Below, one piece after another: positions 1 through 8,067 of a DNA stretch of 64,000 nucleotides. Below the pieces are notes generated by a model. That model did not search any database and was not told the DNA's origin. It saw nothing but the letters and a program-made list of their open reading frames with translations. This DNA comes from Fusicatenibacter sp050872605 (GTDB lineage Bacteria; Bacillota; Clostridia; Lachnospirales; Lachnospiraceae): assembly GCA_050872605.1 (NCBI GenBank), contig JBNMHD010000008.1; one strand, written 5' to 3'. How positions within the stretch are numbered: the stretch's first letter is position 1; each line of letters begins with the position of its first letter. The position numbers and the translations under genes were made by a program.

Positions 1-97
1 GTTTCATTCTTACTTCTTATCATAGTATCTTTACGATTTGAAGTCAAAATGTCAAAATACACAAAACTAAAATGAATTTTTAGAAAAAATTCCAATA

Positions 98-126
98 TTG
101 TTTTTTTGATAAGATGATTATATGAT
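98..126 (+). promoter_or_regulatory. Probable sigma-A promoter of the sugar-acid operon
   Basis: A TTGTTT box at 98-103 is separated by exactly 17 bp from a TATGAT box at 121-126. Transcription would start near 133, inside the first copy of a repeated operator-like sequence. This is the only good promoter seen upstream of the HPr-like gene and the dehydratase operon. Confidence 0.55.
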
Positions 127-130
127 AAAT

Positions 131-230
131 ACATCAGATGAATTTGAAGCCGAATAACAAAAAATATTCGTGTAACACAAGAAAACAGTAGAAAATACTG
201 ATATGCGATGTGAAAAACATCAGATGAATT
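131..230. promoter_or_regulatory. Two copies of a palindromic operator-like repeat
   Basis: The 14-bp sequence ACATCAGATGAATT occurs at 131-144 and again at 217-230. Its core CATC-A-GATG is a palindrome with a single central base. One copy lies at the expected transcription start and the other just before the ribosome site of the first gene. This is the layout of a repressor with two operators, as GntR- or LacI-type sugar-acid regulators often have, but the regulator is not in the window and its family is inferred. Confidence 0.45.
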
Positions 231-246
231 AGGGGGAAACAGAAGA

Positions 247-512
247 ATGGAAGGAACAACGTTTGCGGCGGATCCAATGCGCCTGATGATTGCAGCAGCC
301 GGAATCTGCGAGATGTAAAACATCTGGTACAGGCTGCATCAGGCTGCCAGAAGGAGGTAGATCTGATTTGCGGAAGATATATCGTTGATGCGAAATCTAT
401 GCTGGGAGTATTCAGCCTGCCGACGTTTCACTGTGTGGAGCTTGGTGCGGAAGAGGAAGAAGAGCAGAAACTGACAGAAATTCTGGAAAGTTTTGATCTG
501 CTTCGAAAATGA
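247..512 (+). pseudogene. HPr-like phosphocarrier protein, reading frame disrupted
   Basis: An ATG at 247 follows a GGGGGAAACAGAAG ribosome site but its frame stops at 316-318 after 23 codons. From about 312 another frame reads on to a stop at 510-512 and matches the middle and end of small HPr-family proteins: an early DVKHLV segment, then ICGRYIVDAKSMLGVFSLP, then an acidic tail. The usual His-15 phosphorylation region is not recognisable. The coding sequence is therefore either frameshifted or starts at an unusual codon. It lies 21 bp before the dehydratase and may once have linked this operon to PTS signalling. Divergent HPr-like proteins lacking His-15 are common in Clostridia, so loss of that residue need not mean decay. 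Confidence 0.5.
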
Positions 513-533
513 TAAAAAGTACAGGAGGAAAAA

Positions 534-2282
534 ATGATGCAGTTAAAAAGTCAGGAAATGAGAAAACTTGCGCCGGAGCTGGATCCGCTGCGCATCGGAA
601 CCGGATGGACGAAAGAAGATCTGGGAAAGGTTCAGGTCATAGTGGAAAGCACGTATGGCGACAGTCATCCGGGCAGCGGTCATCTGAATATTCTGGAGGA
701 AGAGGTACGGAAAGGAATTGCCGAGGAAGGTGGATTTGGCGCGCGCTATCACTGCACCGATATCTGTGACGGTGAGAGCCAGGGAACAGACGGAATCAAC
801 TACAGTCTTGCCAGCCGTGAAATGATTGCAAATATGATCGAGATTCATGCAAATGCAACTCCGTTTGATGCCGGTGTCTATCTCTCCAGCTGCGATAAGG
901 GTGTACCGGGAAATCTGATCGGACTTGCCAGAGTCAATATTCCGTCCGTGTTTGTTCCGGGTGGAACCATGAATGCAGGTCCGGAAATGCTGACCCTGGA
1001 GCAGCTCGGAATGTACAGTGCAAAGTTTGAGCGCGGTGAGATTGATGAAGAAAAGCTTGACTGGGCGAAATGCAATGCCTGCCCGAGCTGCGGCGCATGT
1101 TCCTTTATCGGAACTGCTTCTACGATGCAGATCATGGCGGAGGCACTTGGCCTTGCGCTGCCGGGAACAGCACTGATGCCGGCAACCAGCCCGGATCTCC
1201 TTGCGTTTGCAAGAGAGGCAGGAAGACAGGCGGTAAGACTGGCAAAGATGGAACATATGCGTCCTTCGGATATTGTGACGATGGAAAGCTTTGAAAATGC
1301 AATTCTTGTCCATGCGGCGATTTCAGGAAGTACCAACTGCCTGCTTCATCTTCCGGCCATTGCACATGAATTTGGCATTGAGATTACCGGAGATACCTTT
1401 GACAGACTGCACAGAAATGCCAGATATCTTCTGGATGTACGCCCGGCAGGACGCTGGCCGGCAGAGTGCTTCTACTATGCAGGCGGTGTACCGGCCATCA
1501 TGGAAGAGATCAAGGAGCACCTCCATCTGGATGTGATGACTGTTACAGGAAAGACGTTAGGGGAAAATCTGGAAGAACTGAAGCAGAACGGATTCTATGA
1601 GAAATGTGAAAAATGGCTTCAGGAATTCAACAGACGGTATCAGGTAAACCTCACAAAAGAGGATATTATCCGTCCATATGATAAGGCAATCGGAACCGAT
1701 GGAAGTATTGCCGTTCTCCGTGGAAATCTTGCACCGGAAGGAGCCGTGATCAAACATACGGCATGCCCGAAGGAAATGTTTCAAGCTGTGCTCCGTGCAA
1801 GACCGTTCGACAGCGAAGAAGAATGCCTGGATGCTGTCCTGAAGCATAAGGTTCAGAAGGGAGACGCCGTTTTCATCCGCTACGAGGGACCAAAAGGAAG
1901 CGGAATGCCGGAGATGTTCTACACATCAGAGGCAATCAGCAGTGATAAAGAGCTTGGAAAGAGTATTGCGCTGATTACAGACGGTCGTTTTTCCGGCGCA
2001 TCTACCGGCCCGGTTATCGGTCATTGCAGTCCGGAGGCAGTTGACGGCGGTCCGATCGCACTTGTAGAAGAAGGCGATCTGATTGAAATTGATGTTATGG
2101 AAAGAAAACTGAATATCATCGGAGTTGCAGGAGAGCGTAAGTCGATGGAGGAAATCGACCAGATTCTTGCCGAAAGACGGAAAAACTGGAAGCCGGTAGA
2201 GGCAAAATACAAAAAAGGTGTGCTGAGACTTTTCAGCCAGCATGCAGCAAGTCCGATGAAGGGAGCTTACCTGGAGTATTGA
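534..2282 (+). CDS. IlvD/Edd-family dehydratase, probably acting on a sugar acid
   Basis: The 582-residue protein belongs to the iron-sulfur dehydratase family that includes dihydroxy-acid dehydratase, phosphogluconate dehydratase and the xylonate/arabinonate/gluconate dehydratases. Cluster-type cysteines are visible: CDG near residue 78, SSCDKGVPG near 120 and CPSCGAC at 183-189. The next two genes encode KDG kinase and KDPG aldolase, so the likely product is a 2-keto-3-deoxy sugar acid rather than a branched-chain keto acid. The exact substrate cannot be read from sequence. An AGGAGG site at 523-528 serves ATG 534 or, with better spacing, ATG 537. The stop overlaps the start of the kinase. 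Confidence 0.85.
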   Translation: MMQLKSQEMRKLAPELDPLRIGTGWTKEDLGKVQVIVESTYGDSHPGSGHLNILEEEVRKGIAEEGGFGARYHCTDICDGESQGTDGINYSLASREMIANMIEIHANATPFDAGVYLSSCDKGVPGNLIGLARVNIPSVFVPGGTMNAGPEMLTLEQLGMYSAKFERGEIDEEKLDWAKCNACPSCGACSFIGTASTMQIMAEALGLALPGTALMPATSPDLLAFAREAGRQAVRLAKMEHMRPSDIVTMESFENAILVHAAISGSTNCLLHLPAIAHEFGIEITGDTFDRLHRNARYLLDVRPAGRWPAECFYYAGGVPAIMEEIKEHLHLDVMTVTGKTLGENLEELKQNGFYEKCEKWLQEFNRRYQVNLTKEDIIRPYDKAIGTDGSIAVLRGNLAPEGAVIKHTACPKEMFQAVLRARPFDSEEECLDAVLKHKVQKGDAVFIRYEGPKGSGMPEMFYTSEAISSDKELGKSIALITDGRFSGASTGPVIGHCSPEAVDGGPIALVEEGDLIEIDVMERKLNIIGVAGERKSMEEIDQILAERRKNWKPVEAKYKKGVLRLFSQHAASPMKGAYLEY

Positions 2283-3337
2283 TGATGAAACAGAAATTTA
2301 TTACACTCGGCGAGATCATGCTGCGCCTGACACCGCCGGATTACGAAAAAATCAGGACAGCAACCGTATTTGAAGCGAGATATGGGGGAAGCGAAGCCAA
2401 TGTGGCTCTTTCCCTGGCAAATCTCGGGGTGGATGCTTCGTTCTTTACGGTGGTTCCGGACAACAGTCTGGGAAAAAGCGCCGTTCGTATGATGAGAAGC
2501 AACGATGTGAACTGTGACAGCATTGTCTACTCCACCGAAGAAGAAACACCAACGCACCGTCTCGGAACGTACTATCTGGAAACCGGTTACGGAATCCGTC
2601 CGAGTAAGGTTGTTTATGACAGAAAACACAGTGCTTTTTCCGAATATGATTTTGATAAAACAGACATAAAGAAGCTTCTTGAGGGCTACACGTGGCTGCA
2701 TCTGAGCGGGATAACACCGACACTCGGCGAAAAATGCCGGAGCTTAATTCTTGCCTGTCTGAAAGAAGCAAAAGAGCAGGGAATGACCGTAAGCTTTGAC
2801 GGAAATTTCAGAAGTACCCTGTGGAGCTGGGAAGAGGCAAGAGATTTCTGTACGCTGTGCCTTCCTTATGTGGATGTCCTGTTTGGAATCGAGCCGTATC
2901 ATCTCTGGAAAGAGGAAGAGAATCACGAAGCGGGCGATGTAAAGGACGGGGTACCGTTCCAGCCGGATTATGAGGAGCAGGAAAAGGTATTTTTAGCCTT
3001 TACGGAAAGATATCCGAATATCCGATGCATCGCAAGACATGTCCGTTTTGCACACAGCTGCAGCGAAAACAGTCTTATGGCCTATCTGTGGCTGAACGGG
3101 AAAACGTACGAAAGTAAACGGCTCACCTTCCAGATTCTTGACCGTGTCGGCGGCGGCGATGCATTTGTAAGCGGCATTATTTATGCCCTGATGAACGATT
3201 ACTCTCCGGAAGACACCGTAAACTTTGGTGTTGCGGCAAGTGCTGTGAAACATACGATTCACGGCGACGGCAATATTACAGACGATGTATCACTGATCCG
3301 TCATATCATGGAAATGAATTTTGACATCAAAAGATAA
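2282..3337 (+). CDS. kdgK: 2-keto-3-deoxygluconate kinase, PfkB family
   Basis: This 351-residue sugar kinase shows both PfkB signatures: the GGSEANVALSLANLG segment near residues 35-49 and the DRVGGGDAFVSG segment near residue 300 that carries the catalytic aspartate and anion hole. It would phosphorylate 2-keto-3-deoxygluconate made by the preceding dehydratase to KDPG, the substrate of the following aldolase. The ATG at 2282 overlaps the dehydratase stop codon (TGATG), which indicates translational coupling; a second ATG follows at 2285 and an upstream TTG is less likely. The assignment to KDG rather than fructose or another sugar comes from context. Confidence 0.82.
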   Translation: MMKQKFITLGEIMLRLTPPDYEKIRTATVFEARYGGSEANVALSLANLGVDASFFTVVPDNSLGKSAVRMMRSNDVNCDSIVYSTEEETPTHRLGTYYLETGYGIRPSKVVYDRKHSAFSEYDFDKTDIKKLLEGYTWLHLSGITPTLGEKCRSLILACLKEAKEQGMTVSFDGNFRSTLWSWEEARDFCTLCLPYVDVLFGIEPYHLWKEEENHEAGDVKDGVPFQPDYEEQEKVFLAFTERYPNIRCIARHVRFAHSCSENSLMAYLWLNGKTYESKRLTFQILDRVGGGDAFVSGIIYALMNDYSPEDTVNFGVAASAVKHTIHGDGNITDDVSLIRHIMEMNFDIKR

Positions 3338-3347
3338 GGCAGAAGTA

Positions 3348-3387
3348 CCGGAGTGTGTTTGGAAATGGTTTTTCCGACACGCTCCGG
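3348..3387 (+). other. Intercistronic stem-loop between kdgK and eda
   Basis: Arms CCGGAGTGTGTTTGG and CCGACACGCTCCGG form a long stem around an A/T-rich loop. There is no following T-run, so it is more likely an RNA-stability or processing element than a terminator. Confidence 0.5.
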
Positions 3388-3411
3388 GAAAAGAAAGAGA
3401 GGAAAATTGAA

Positions 3412-4050
3412 ATGAAAGCAATGGCTGAGCGTTTTCAGAAACTCGGAGTTGTTCCGGTAGTTGTACTGGAAAATGAAAAAGATGCCGTACCACTGGCCGA
3501 AGCGCTGGTACAGGGCGGCCTTCCGTGCGCCGAGGTTACATTCCGTACAGAAGCTGCAGCAAAGAGCATTCAGCTGATGGCAGAGGCCTATCCGGATATG
3601 CTGGTCGGAGCAGGAACGGTTCTGACAACAGAACAGGTAGACCTTGCCGTACAGTCCGGTGCAAAATTTATCGTAAGCCCGGGCTTTGATCCGGAGGTTG
3701 TGGATTACTGCCTGAAAAAAGAGATTCCGGTATTTCCGGGATGCATTACCCCTTCCGAAGTTGCGCAGGCGGTAAAAAGAGGACTTGAAGTGGTAAAATT
3801 CTTCCCTGCGGAACCGGCAGGAGGACTTCCGATGATCAAAGCGATGGCTGCACCTTATACGGGAATACGGTTTATGCCGACCGGAGGAATCAATGCCGCA
3901 AATCTGGAAGAATATCTTTCCTGTGATAAAATCCTCTGCTGCGGAGGAAGCTGGATGGTTAAAGGCGACCTGGTGAAGGCCGGTGCATTTGACAAAATAA
4001 GAGAACTGACAGCAGAAGCAAGAAAGCTTGCTGACTCCATCCGGAAATAG
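3412..4050 (+). CDS. eda: 2-keto-3-deoxy-6-phosphogluconate (KDPG) aldolase
   Basis: The 212-residue protein is a standard-length class I KDPG/KHG aldolase. The CAEVTFRT segment holds the catalytic glutamate, VGAGTV follows, and VVKFFPAEPAGG carries the Schiff-base lysine. It cleaves KDPG to pyruvate and glyceraldehyde 3-phosphate. The start at 3412 (MKAMAERF) follows an AGAGAGGAAA ribosome site; a longer frame back to 3355 runs through the hairpin and is unlikely. The gene completes a dehydratase-kinase-aldolase pathway and is followed by a strong terminator. Confidence 0.92.
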   Translation: MKAMAERFQKLGVVPVVVLENEKDAVPLAEALVQGGLPCAEVTFRTEAAAKSIQLMAEAYPDMLVGAGTVLTTEQVDLAVQSGAKFIVSPGFDPEVVDYCLKKEIPVFPGCITPSEVAQAVKRGLEVVKFFPAEPAGGLPMIKAMAAPYTGIRFMPTGGINAANLEEYLSCDKILCCGGSWMVKGDLVKAGAFDKIRELTAEARKLADSIRK

Positions 4051-4090
4051 TAAAAAGCGAGACACACACTCCATATATACACACACACAT

Positions 4091-4142
4091 GAAAAAGGGA
4101 ATGTGAAAAAACTTGATTGAGTTTTTTCACATCCTCTTTTTT
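4091..4142 (+). terminator. Rho-independent terminator after eda
   Basis: A stem formed by GGGAATGTGAAAAAACT and its near-exact complement GAGTTTTTTCACATCCTC closes a TGATT loop and is followed by TTTTTT. Confidence 0.85.
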
Positions 4143-4173
4143 GCCGGGTGACGAATTTCCGCACGATGAGTTT

Positions 4174-4229
4174 TTATACCCGAACGGGATGATTTCAAAC
4201 TAAATGACAAGGAATTATACCCGTTCGGA
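4174..4229. repeat. Two palindromic CCCGWWCGGR sites between convergent genes
   Basis: TATACCCGAACGGG (core 4179-4188) and TATACCCGTTCGGA (core 4220-4229) are two copies of the same palindromic motif, about 41 bp apart. They sit between the eda terminator and the end of the convergent peptidase gene, an odd place for an operator pair. No role can be assigned. Confidence 0.35.
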
Positions 4230-4252
4230 ACGAGACCTTTTTTGCAGTAAAA

Positions 4253-5410
4253 TTACAGCGCCAGGATCGTAGCCACCAGCTTTTTGCACTGTGTCAGCAG
4301 GGAAGACGGAATCGCATACTCGTCGAGCGAATGTGCGCCGGCACCCTGGATGCCGAGACTGCAGAGAGCCGGGATTCCGATGCGGGTGACAAAGGAAGTG
4401 TCGGAGCATCCGCTCTGCTGGATGCCGTGTGGAATTGGTTCGCCAAGCATGCTACAGCTTTCCTGGTAGAGGGAGAGCAGATGGTCGGCGCCGTCGACCA
4501 TTTCCATGGCAGGATAGTAGCCGTTCTGTTCCATTGTGCAGCTTGTTCCGGGAACGGTGACATTTTCACAGAGGTTTTTCAGAAAAGCGATCGCTTCTTC
4601 ATACTGTGCATTTGCCGCATAGCGGATGCCGACAGAAAATTCGCAGGAATCTGGGATGACATTGGCGCCGGTTCCACCCAAAATGCGGCCGCAGTTGAAG
4701 GAAAGATGGCCAAAAACCGAGCGGCTTTCAATCTCCGTGATCATATGTGCTGCCTGTAGAATGGCACTTGCGCCCTTCTGCGGCTCTTTCCCGGCATGAG
4801 CAGCTTTTCCTTTTACCTTAACGCGGATGATTGCGCCGCCGTTTCTTCTGGTCGTCACTTCACCATTGGTGTAACCAGATTCCAGATTAAAAGCCGCTTC
4901 ACAGCCGCTGGCATACTGTTCAACAAGCTTTCCGGCTTCGCCGTGGGAGAAGGCATGAGCGACCTCTTCATCTCCGGTGAGCACCAGCTTAATCTGGCGG
5001 TCTTCATAGCCGATGGCATTCAGAGCGCGGAGCGCAAACAGCGCAATCACATCGCCGCCTTTCATATCATAAACGCCGGGACCGTATACGCGGTCATCCT
5101 TCACAAGAAATGGTTCTGCGCCAAAGGTTCCGACGGCATGAACCGTATCCATGTGCCCAAGCAGAAGAATCGGCTTCTTTTCCTGCGGATGCGTCCACGC
5201 AGCAAGTGTCGGGCCGGCCTTTTCAAAATGATGAATCTGCCGTTCCATGCCGAGTGCATCGCAGTAGGTATCAAGATGCGCCGCAATCCGCTCATTCGCT
5301 TCACGGTCGGCGGAAGGTGTTTCGATGGAAACAAGGTTTTTCAGCAGTTCTATCATGCTGTGTTCATTTTTTTCAAGATAAGCAAAAGCCTGTTCTGTTC
5401 TGGTATCCAT
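4253..5410 (-). CDS. M20-family metallopeptidase (carboxypeptidase G2 / ArgE-DapE type)
   Basis: The 385-residue protein has the di-zinc M20 layout: LLLGHMDTVH (His 86, Asp 88), YDMKGGD (bridging Asp 115), LTGDEE (catalytic and ligand Glu 148-149), NLESG (Glu 177) and a C-terminal GAGAHSLDEY ligand histidine. The central KAAHAGKEPQKGASAI stretch is the dimerisation-domain histidine region. It probably trims a peptide or N-acyl amino acid in the cytoplasm, as there is no signal peptide. It lies downstream of, and on the same strand as, a regulatory gene, with a small hairpin between them. Confidence 0.85.
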   Translation of the reverse strand: MDTRTEQAFAYLEKNEHSMIELLKNLVSIETPSADREANERIAAHLDTYCDALGMERQIHHFEKAGPTLAAWTHPQEKKPILLLGHMDTVHAVGTFGAEPFLVKDDRVYGPGVYDMKGGDVIALFALRALNAIGYEDRQIKLVLTGDEEVAHAFSHGEAGKLVEQYASGCEAAFNLESGYTNGEVTTRRNGGAIIRVKVKGKAAHAGKEPQKGASAILQAAHMITEIESRSVFGHLSFNCGRILGGTGANVIPDSCEFSVGIRYAANAQYEEAIAFLKNLCENVTVPGTSCTMEQNGYYPAMEMVDGADHLLSLYQESCSMLGEPIPHGIQQSGCSDTSFVTRIGIPALCSLGIQGAGAHSLDEYAIPSSLLTQCKKLVATILAL

Positions 5411-5437
5411 AACAATTCTCCGTTTCGTATCGTATGT

Positions 5438-5459
5438 ACTCGCAGAAAGATTGCGAGAG
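5438..5459 (-). other. Small hairpin between the regulator and the M20 gene
   Basis: ACTCGCA and TGCGAGAGT pair around a seven-base loop. There is no T-run; it could be a processing site or a weak attenuator. Confidence 0.3.
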
Positions 5460-5469
5460 TATATGTGTT

Positions 5470-6756
5470 TTATAAAGTGATTTTCATGATCCGTGCCGGG
5501 CGTCCCCTGCCGTTGCTGATTTTTCCGATCGTTGTCACACAGTGTTCCTGCTCGAGCCGCAGAATCAGTCGGTTGGCGCTTCGCTCCGTGATTCCCATTT
5601 CTTCGGCGAGCTTTGCGGAGGTGATTTCCTGGTTGTATTTTTGCAGAATCTCTTTCAGTTTTTCGTACGTACTGCTGCTGATGCGAAGCCTGTGCAGAAA
5701 ATACGCCGTGTGATCGATCGGATCCGCCGCTTTAATCTCAGTAAACTGATGCTCATCCTCCGCAATATAGTTCGCGCCGGAGCGGTCTGCAATGGAGTGG
5801 TTGAGCGCCATCGCAGCACGGGACTTGGCTTCCATGGGGGAATCTCCGTAGCCAATGCCGATCCAAAGCCGGTTGTGTGGTGTCTGCTGTCCGTAAAACA
5901 GGATTTTCTGATATTCCCCGTTCTGGATAAATTCCCGCATCAGAACCGGACGGGAGGACATGATATAAAAAATAGAAGCACCCTCGGAAAATGCGGCGGC
6001 TCCCATGCGGTGGGCTGCAGAGTAAATGAGCTCGCGCATTTCGTTCTGATAATGAATTTTTTCCCATTCGCGAAGGGAAAGATTGGTTTCCTGATCAAAG
6101 GAATAATCAAAATAGATTTGCACAGAAGCATTCTGACCGCGGTTTTGCCGTGCGGTATTTTCCAGAAACTGGATATGATAAACCTGTTCCAGAATCACAT
6201 CCTCGGAAACAGAAATGCGGATACAGGGGATGTTCTCCGCCGACAGCATCTCATACGTTTTTTCCATGTTGGTAAAGCAGACTTTTGCTCCATTGTGATA
6301 ATAATTATAGCGGTGAAAGTCTGTAAGTGCATTCTGAAAATCATCCTGATCCGGCGAAGAACCATGCGCAACGAGGACACGGCCATTGGAAATACCGATT
6401 TCTTCCAGCGTTTTATACACAAGCGATTCTTCATACATATCAATACTGATCACATCCGGAACGCAGGAATAACGGACAGCGGATTCAGCCAGCGCTTTTA
6501 AGACTGAGGTCTGATTGTGAGGCAGAAAAGTCCAGGGAACGGTCGGCTCCAGCCGTTTTAAGGCATAGTGGTAGTTGGTCGGACCGGTAAAAATAATACC
6601 GGACACTTTTTCCTTCTGAAATTGTTCAGCAGCTTCCAGACCATATCGATAATCATTGGAACGTTCGTAGACTACGTCGAGATCCGGCATGCGCTTTTCC
6701 AGCGTTTTCTGAATCCTGTCACAGATGTGATCAGAACCTGTTACTCCGATTTTCAT
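5470..6756 (-). CDS. Transcriptional regulator: sensor region, degenerate cyclase-like domain and C-terminal winged HTH
   Basis: No name can be given with certainty. The 428-residue protein starts with a Rossmann-like region (MKIGVTGSDHICDRIQ, GIIFTGPTNYHY) that resembles the sensing half of PrpR/CdaR-type regulators. Its middle part contains IGIGYGDSPMEAKSRAAMALNHS-like sequence, which recalls the core of GGDEF and GTP cyclohydrolase III folds but without an obvious GGDEF motif. The last 70 residues form a DNA-binding helix-turn-helix (ITSAKLAEEMGITERSANRLI) with a basic tail. It is divergent from a PepT-like peptidase and transporter and upstream of an M20 peptidase, so it is the likely regulator of both. 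Confidence 0.6.
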   Translation of the reverse strand: MKIGVTGSDHICDRIQKTLEKRMPDLDVVYERSNDYRYGLEAAEQFQKEKVSGIIFTGPTNYHYALKRLEPTVPWTFLPHNQTSVLKALAESAVRYSCVPDVISIDMYEESLVYKTLEEIGISNGRVLVAHGSSPDQDDFQNALTDFHRYNYYHNGAKVCFTNMEKTYEMLSAENIPCIRISVSEDVILEQVYHIQFLENTARQNRGQNASVQIYFDYSFDQETNLSLREWEKIHYQNEMRELIYSAAHRMGAAAFSEGASIFYIMSSRPVLMREFIQNGEYQKILFYGQQTPHNRLWIGIGYGDSPMEAKSRAAMALNHSIADRSGANYIAEDEHQFTEIKAADPIDHTAYFLHRLRISSSTYEKLKEILQKYNQEITSAKLAEEMGITERSANRLILRLEQEHCVTTIGKISNGRGRPARIMKITL

Positions 6757-6943
6757 AATTAAAGTTCCTTTCCGGGAATTAAAGACAGAAAAATAAATTA
6801 TGGCATAATTTTACACCTATTAAGGACGAAAGGCAAATGATATGATGGAAAAGAATTTTACGGAATGTTACACACCGAAACAGCAAGTGTTCCGGTGCTG
6901 AGTGAACAGTAACTATTTTTTTCAGGAATGGAGAGAAAAAGGT

Positions 6944-8053
6944 ATGAAAAATCAACGCATGCTGGAAGAACTGCTGGAGCTGATGCGAATTGACGTGTCG
7001 AGCGGTCAGGAAACGGAACTTGCGGATTGCCTGGTGAAGAAGCTGGAACAAATGGGATTTTCGATCACGCGGGATGAGGCCGGTGCAACGTTCGGCGGTG
7101 TGTGCGGCAATATTCTGGCGGTACGGGAAGGGGAACGAGAGGGTGTCGCCTGTTTCTGTTCCCATATGGACCGTGTGCCGGGCGGTATTGGGATCCGGCC
7201 GGTGGAGGACAACGGAATTCTTCGCTCTTCGGGTGACACAATTCTGGCGGCAGACGATTTGTCCGGTGTTGCAGCTATTTTAGAGGGTGTGCGGCAGGCA
7301 ATCGAATCCGGAAAAGAACTTCCGAAGCTGGAAATCCTTTTTACGGTTGGTGAGGAAGCCGGCCTGTACGGTGCGAAAGCGTTTGATGTAAGCCTGCTGA
7401 TGGCGAAAACGATGTATGTACTCGATTCCCCGGGCCGCATTGGACGAATCGTAAACGGTGCGCCGGGACGTGCACTTCTGGAGGCACAGATTTTCGGCAA
7501 GGCAGCTCATGCGGGAAATGAGCCGGAGAAAGGCATTGACGCGGCAAAAATCATGGCGGAAATGCTGGCAACGATGGAGACGGGAAGGCTTGATGAGAAC
7601 ACGACATCCAACTTTTCCCACCTCTGGTCGAAAACGTGCGAGGCAATGAATGTGGTCTGTGATCACGCCATTCTGCGCGGAGAAATGCGGAGCAGATCGG
7701 GAGAAAAGCTGGATCGTTACGAAGCGTATTTTCAGACTCACTGCCGAAAAATCGCGGAGAAACGCGGCGCGCGTGTGGAATTTACAAGAGAAAATACCTT
7801 CCTGCCGTTTTTTGTTCCGGAGGACTCTGAGATGATTCAGATTGTGACGGAATCCCTGAAAGAGATGGGAATCGAACCGCAGATTAACAGCGGTGGCGGC
7901 GGTATGGATGGAAATATTTTCAATCAGAAGGGAATTACCTGTGTCGGTATTGCAACGGGTTATTTCAAGAATCATTCGACCGAAGAATATCTGCACCTCG
8001 ATGATTTCTACCGGGCCGGAGAGCTGGTAGCGCGGATCATTGAAAAAGAATAA
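6944..8053 (+). CDS. PepT-like M20 metallopeptidase
   Basis: The 369-residue protein has peptidase-T/M20 features: CFCSHMDRVPGG (His 74, Asp 76), LAADDLSGVA (bridging Asp 104), TVGEEAGLYG (Glu 137-138), LDSPG and the dimerisation histidine in GKAAHAGNEPEKG. The N-terminal NLRM-type spacing and GAKAFD segment resemble tripeptidase T-like proteins of Clostridia. The start at 6944 follows GGAGAG at 6930-6935; a longer frame from 6902 lacks a ribosome site. It is 14 bp upstream of a membrane transporter, so both probably deal with the same imported peptide or acyl amino acid. Confidence 0.83.
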   Translation: MKNQRMLEELLELMRIDVSSGQETELADCLVKKLEQMGFSITRDEAGATFGGVCGNILAVREGEREGVACFCSHMDRVPGGIGIRPVEDNGILRSSGDTILAADDLSGVAAILEGVRQAIESGKELPKLEILFTVGEEAGLYGAKAFDVSLLMAKTMYVLDSPGRIGRIVNGAPGRALLEAQIFGKAAHAGNEPEKGIDAAKIMAEMLATMETGRLDENTTSNFSHLWSKTCEAMNVVCDHAILRGEMRSRSGEKLDRYEAYFQTHCRKIAEKRGARVEFTRENTFLPFFVPEDSEMIQIVTESLKEMGIEPQINSGGGGMDGNIFNQKGITCVGIATGYFKNHSTEEYLHLDDFYRAGELVARIIEKE

Positions 8054-8067
8054 GGGAGAGAGAAAAA

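Noticed and set aside
4796..5713. A 305-codon open frame on the plus strand
   Set aside because: It lies antisense to the M20 peptidase and regulator genes, has no ribosome site and shows cysteine/arginine-rich shadow-frame composition. The minus-strand proteins have clear family motifs.
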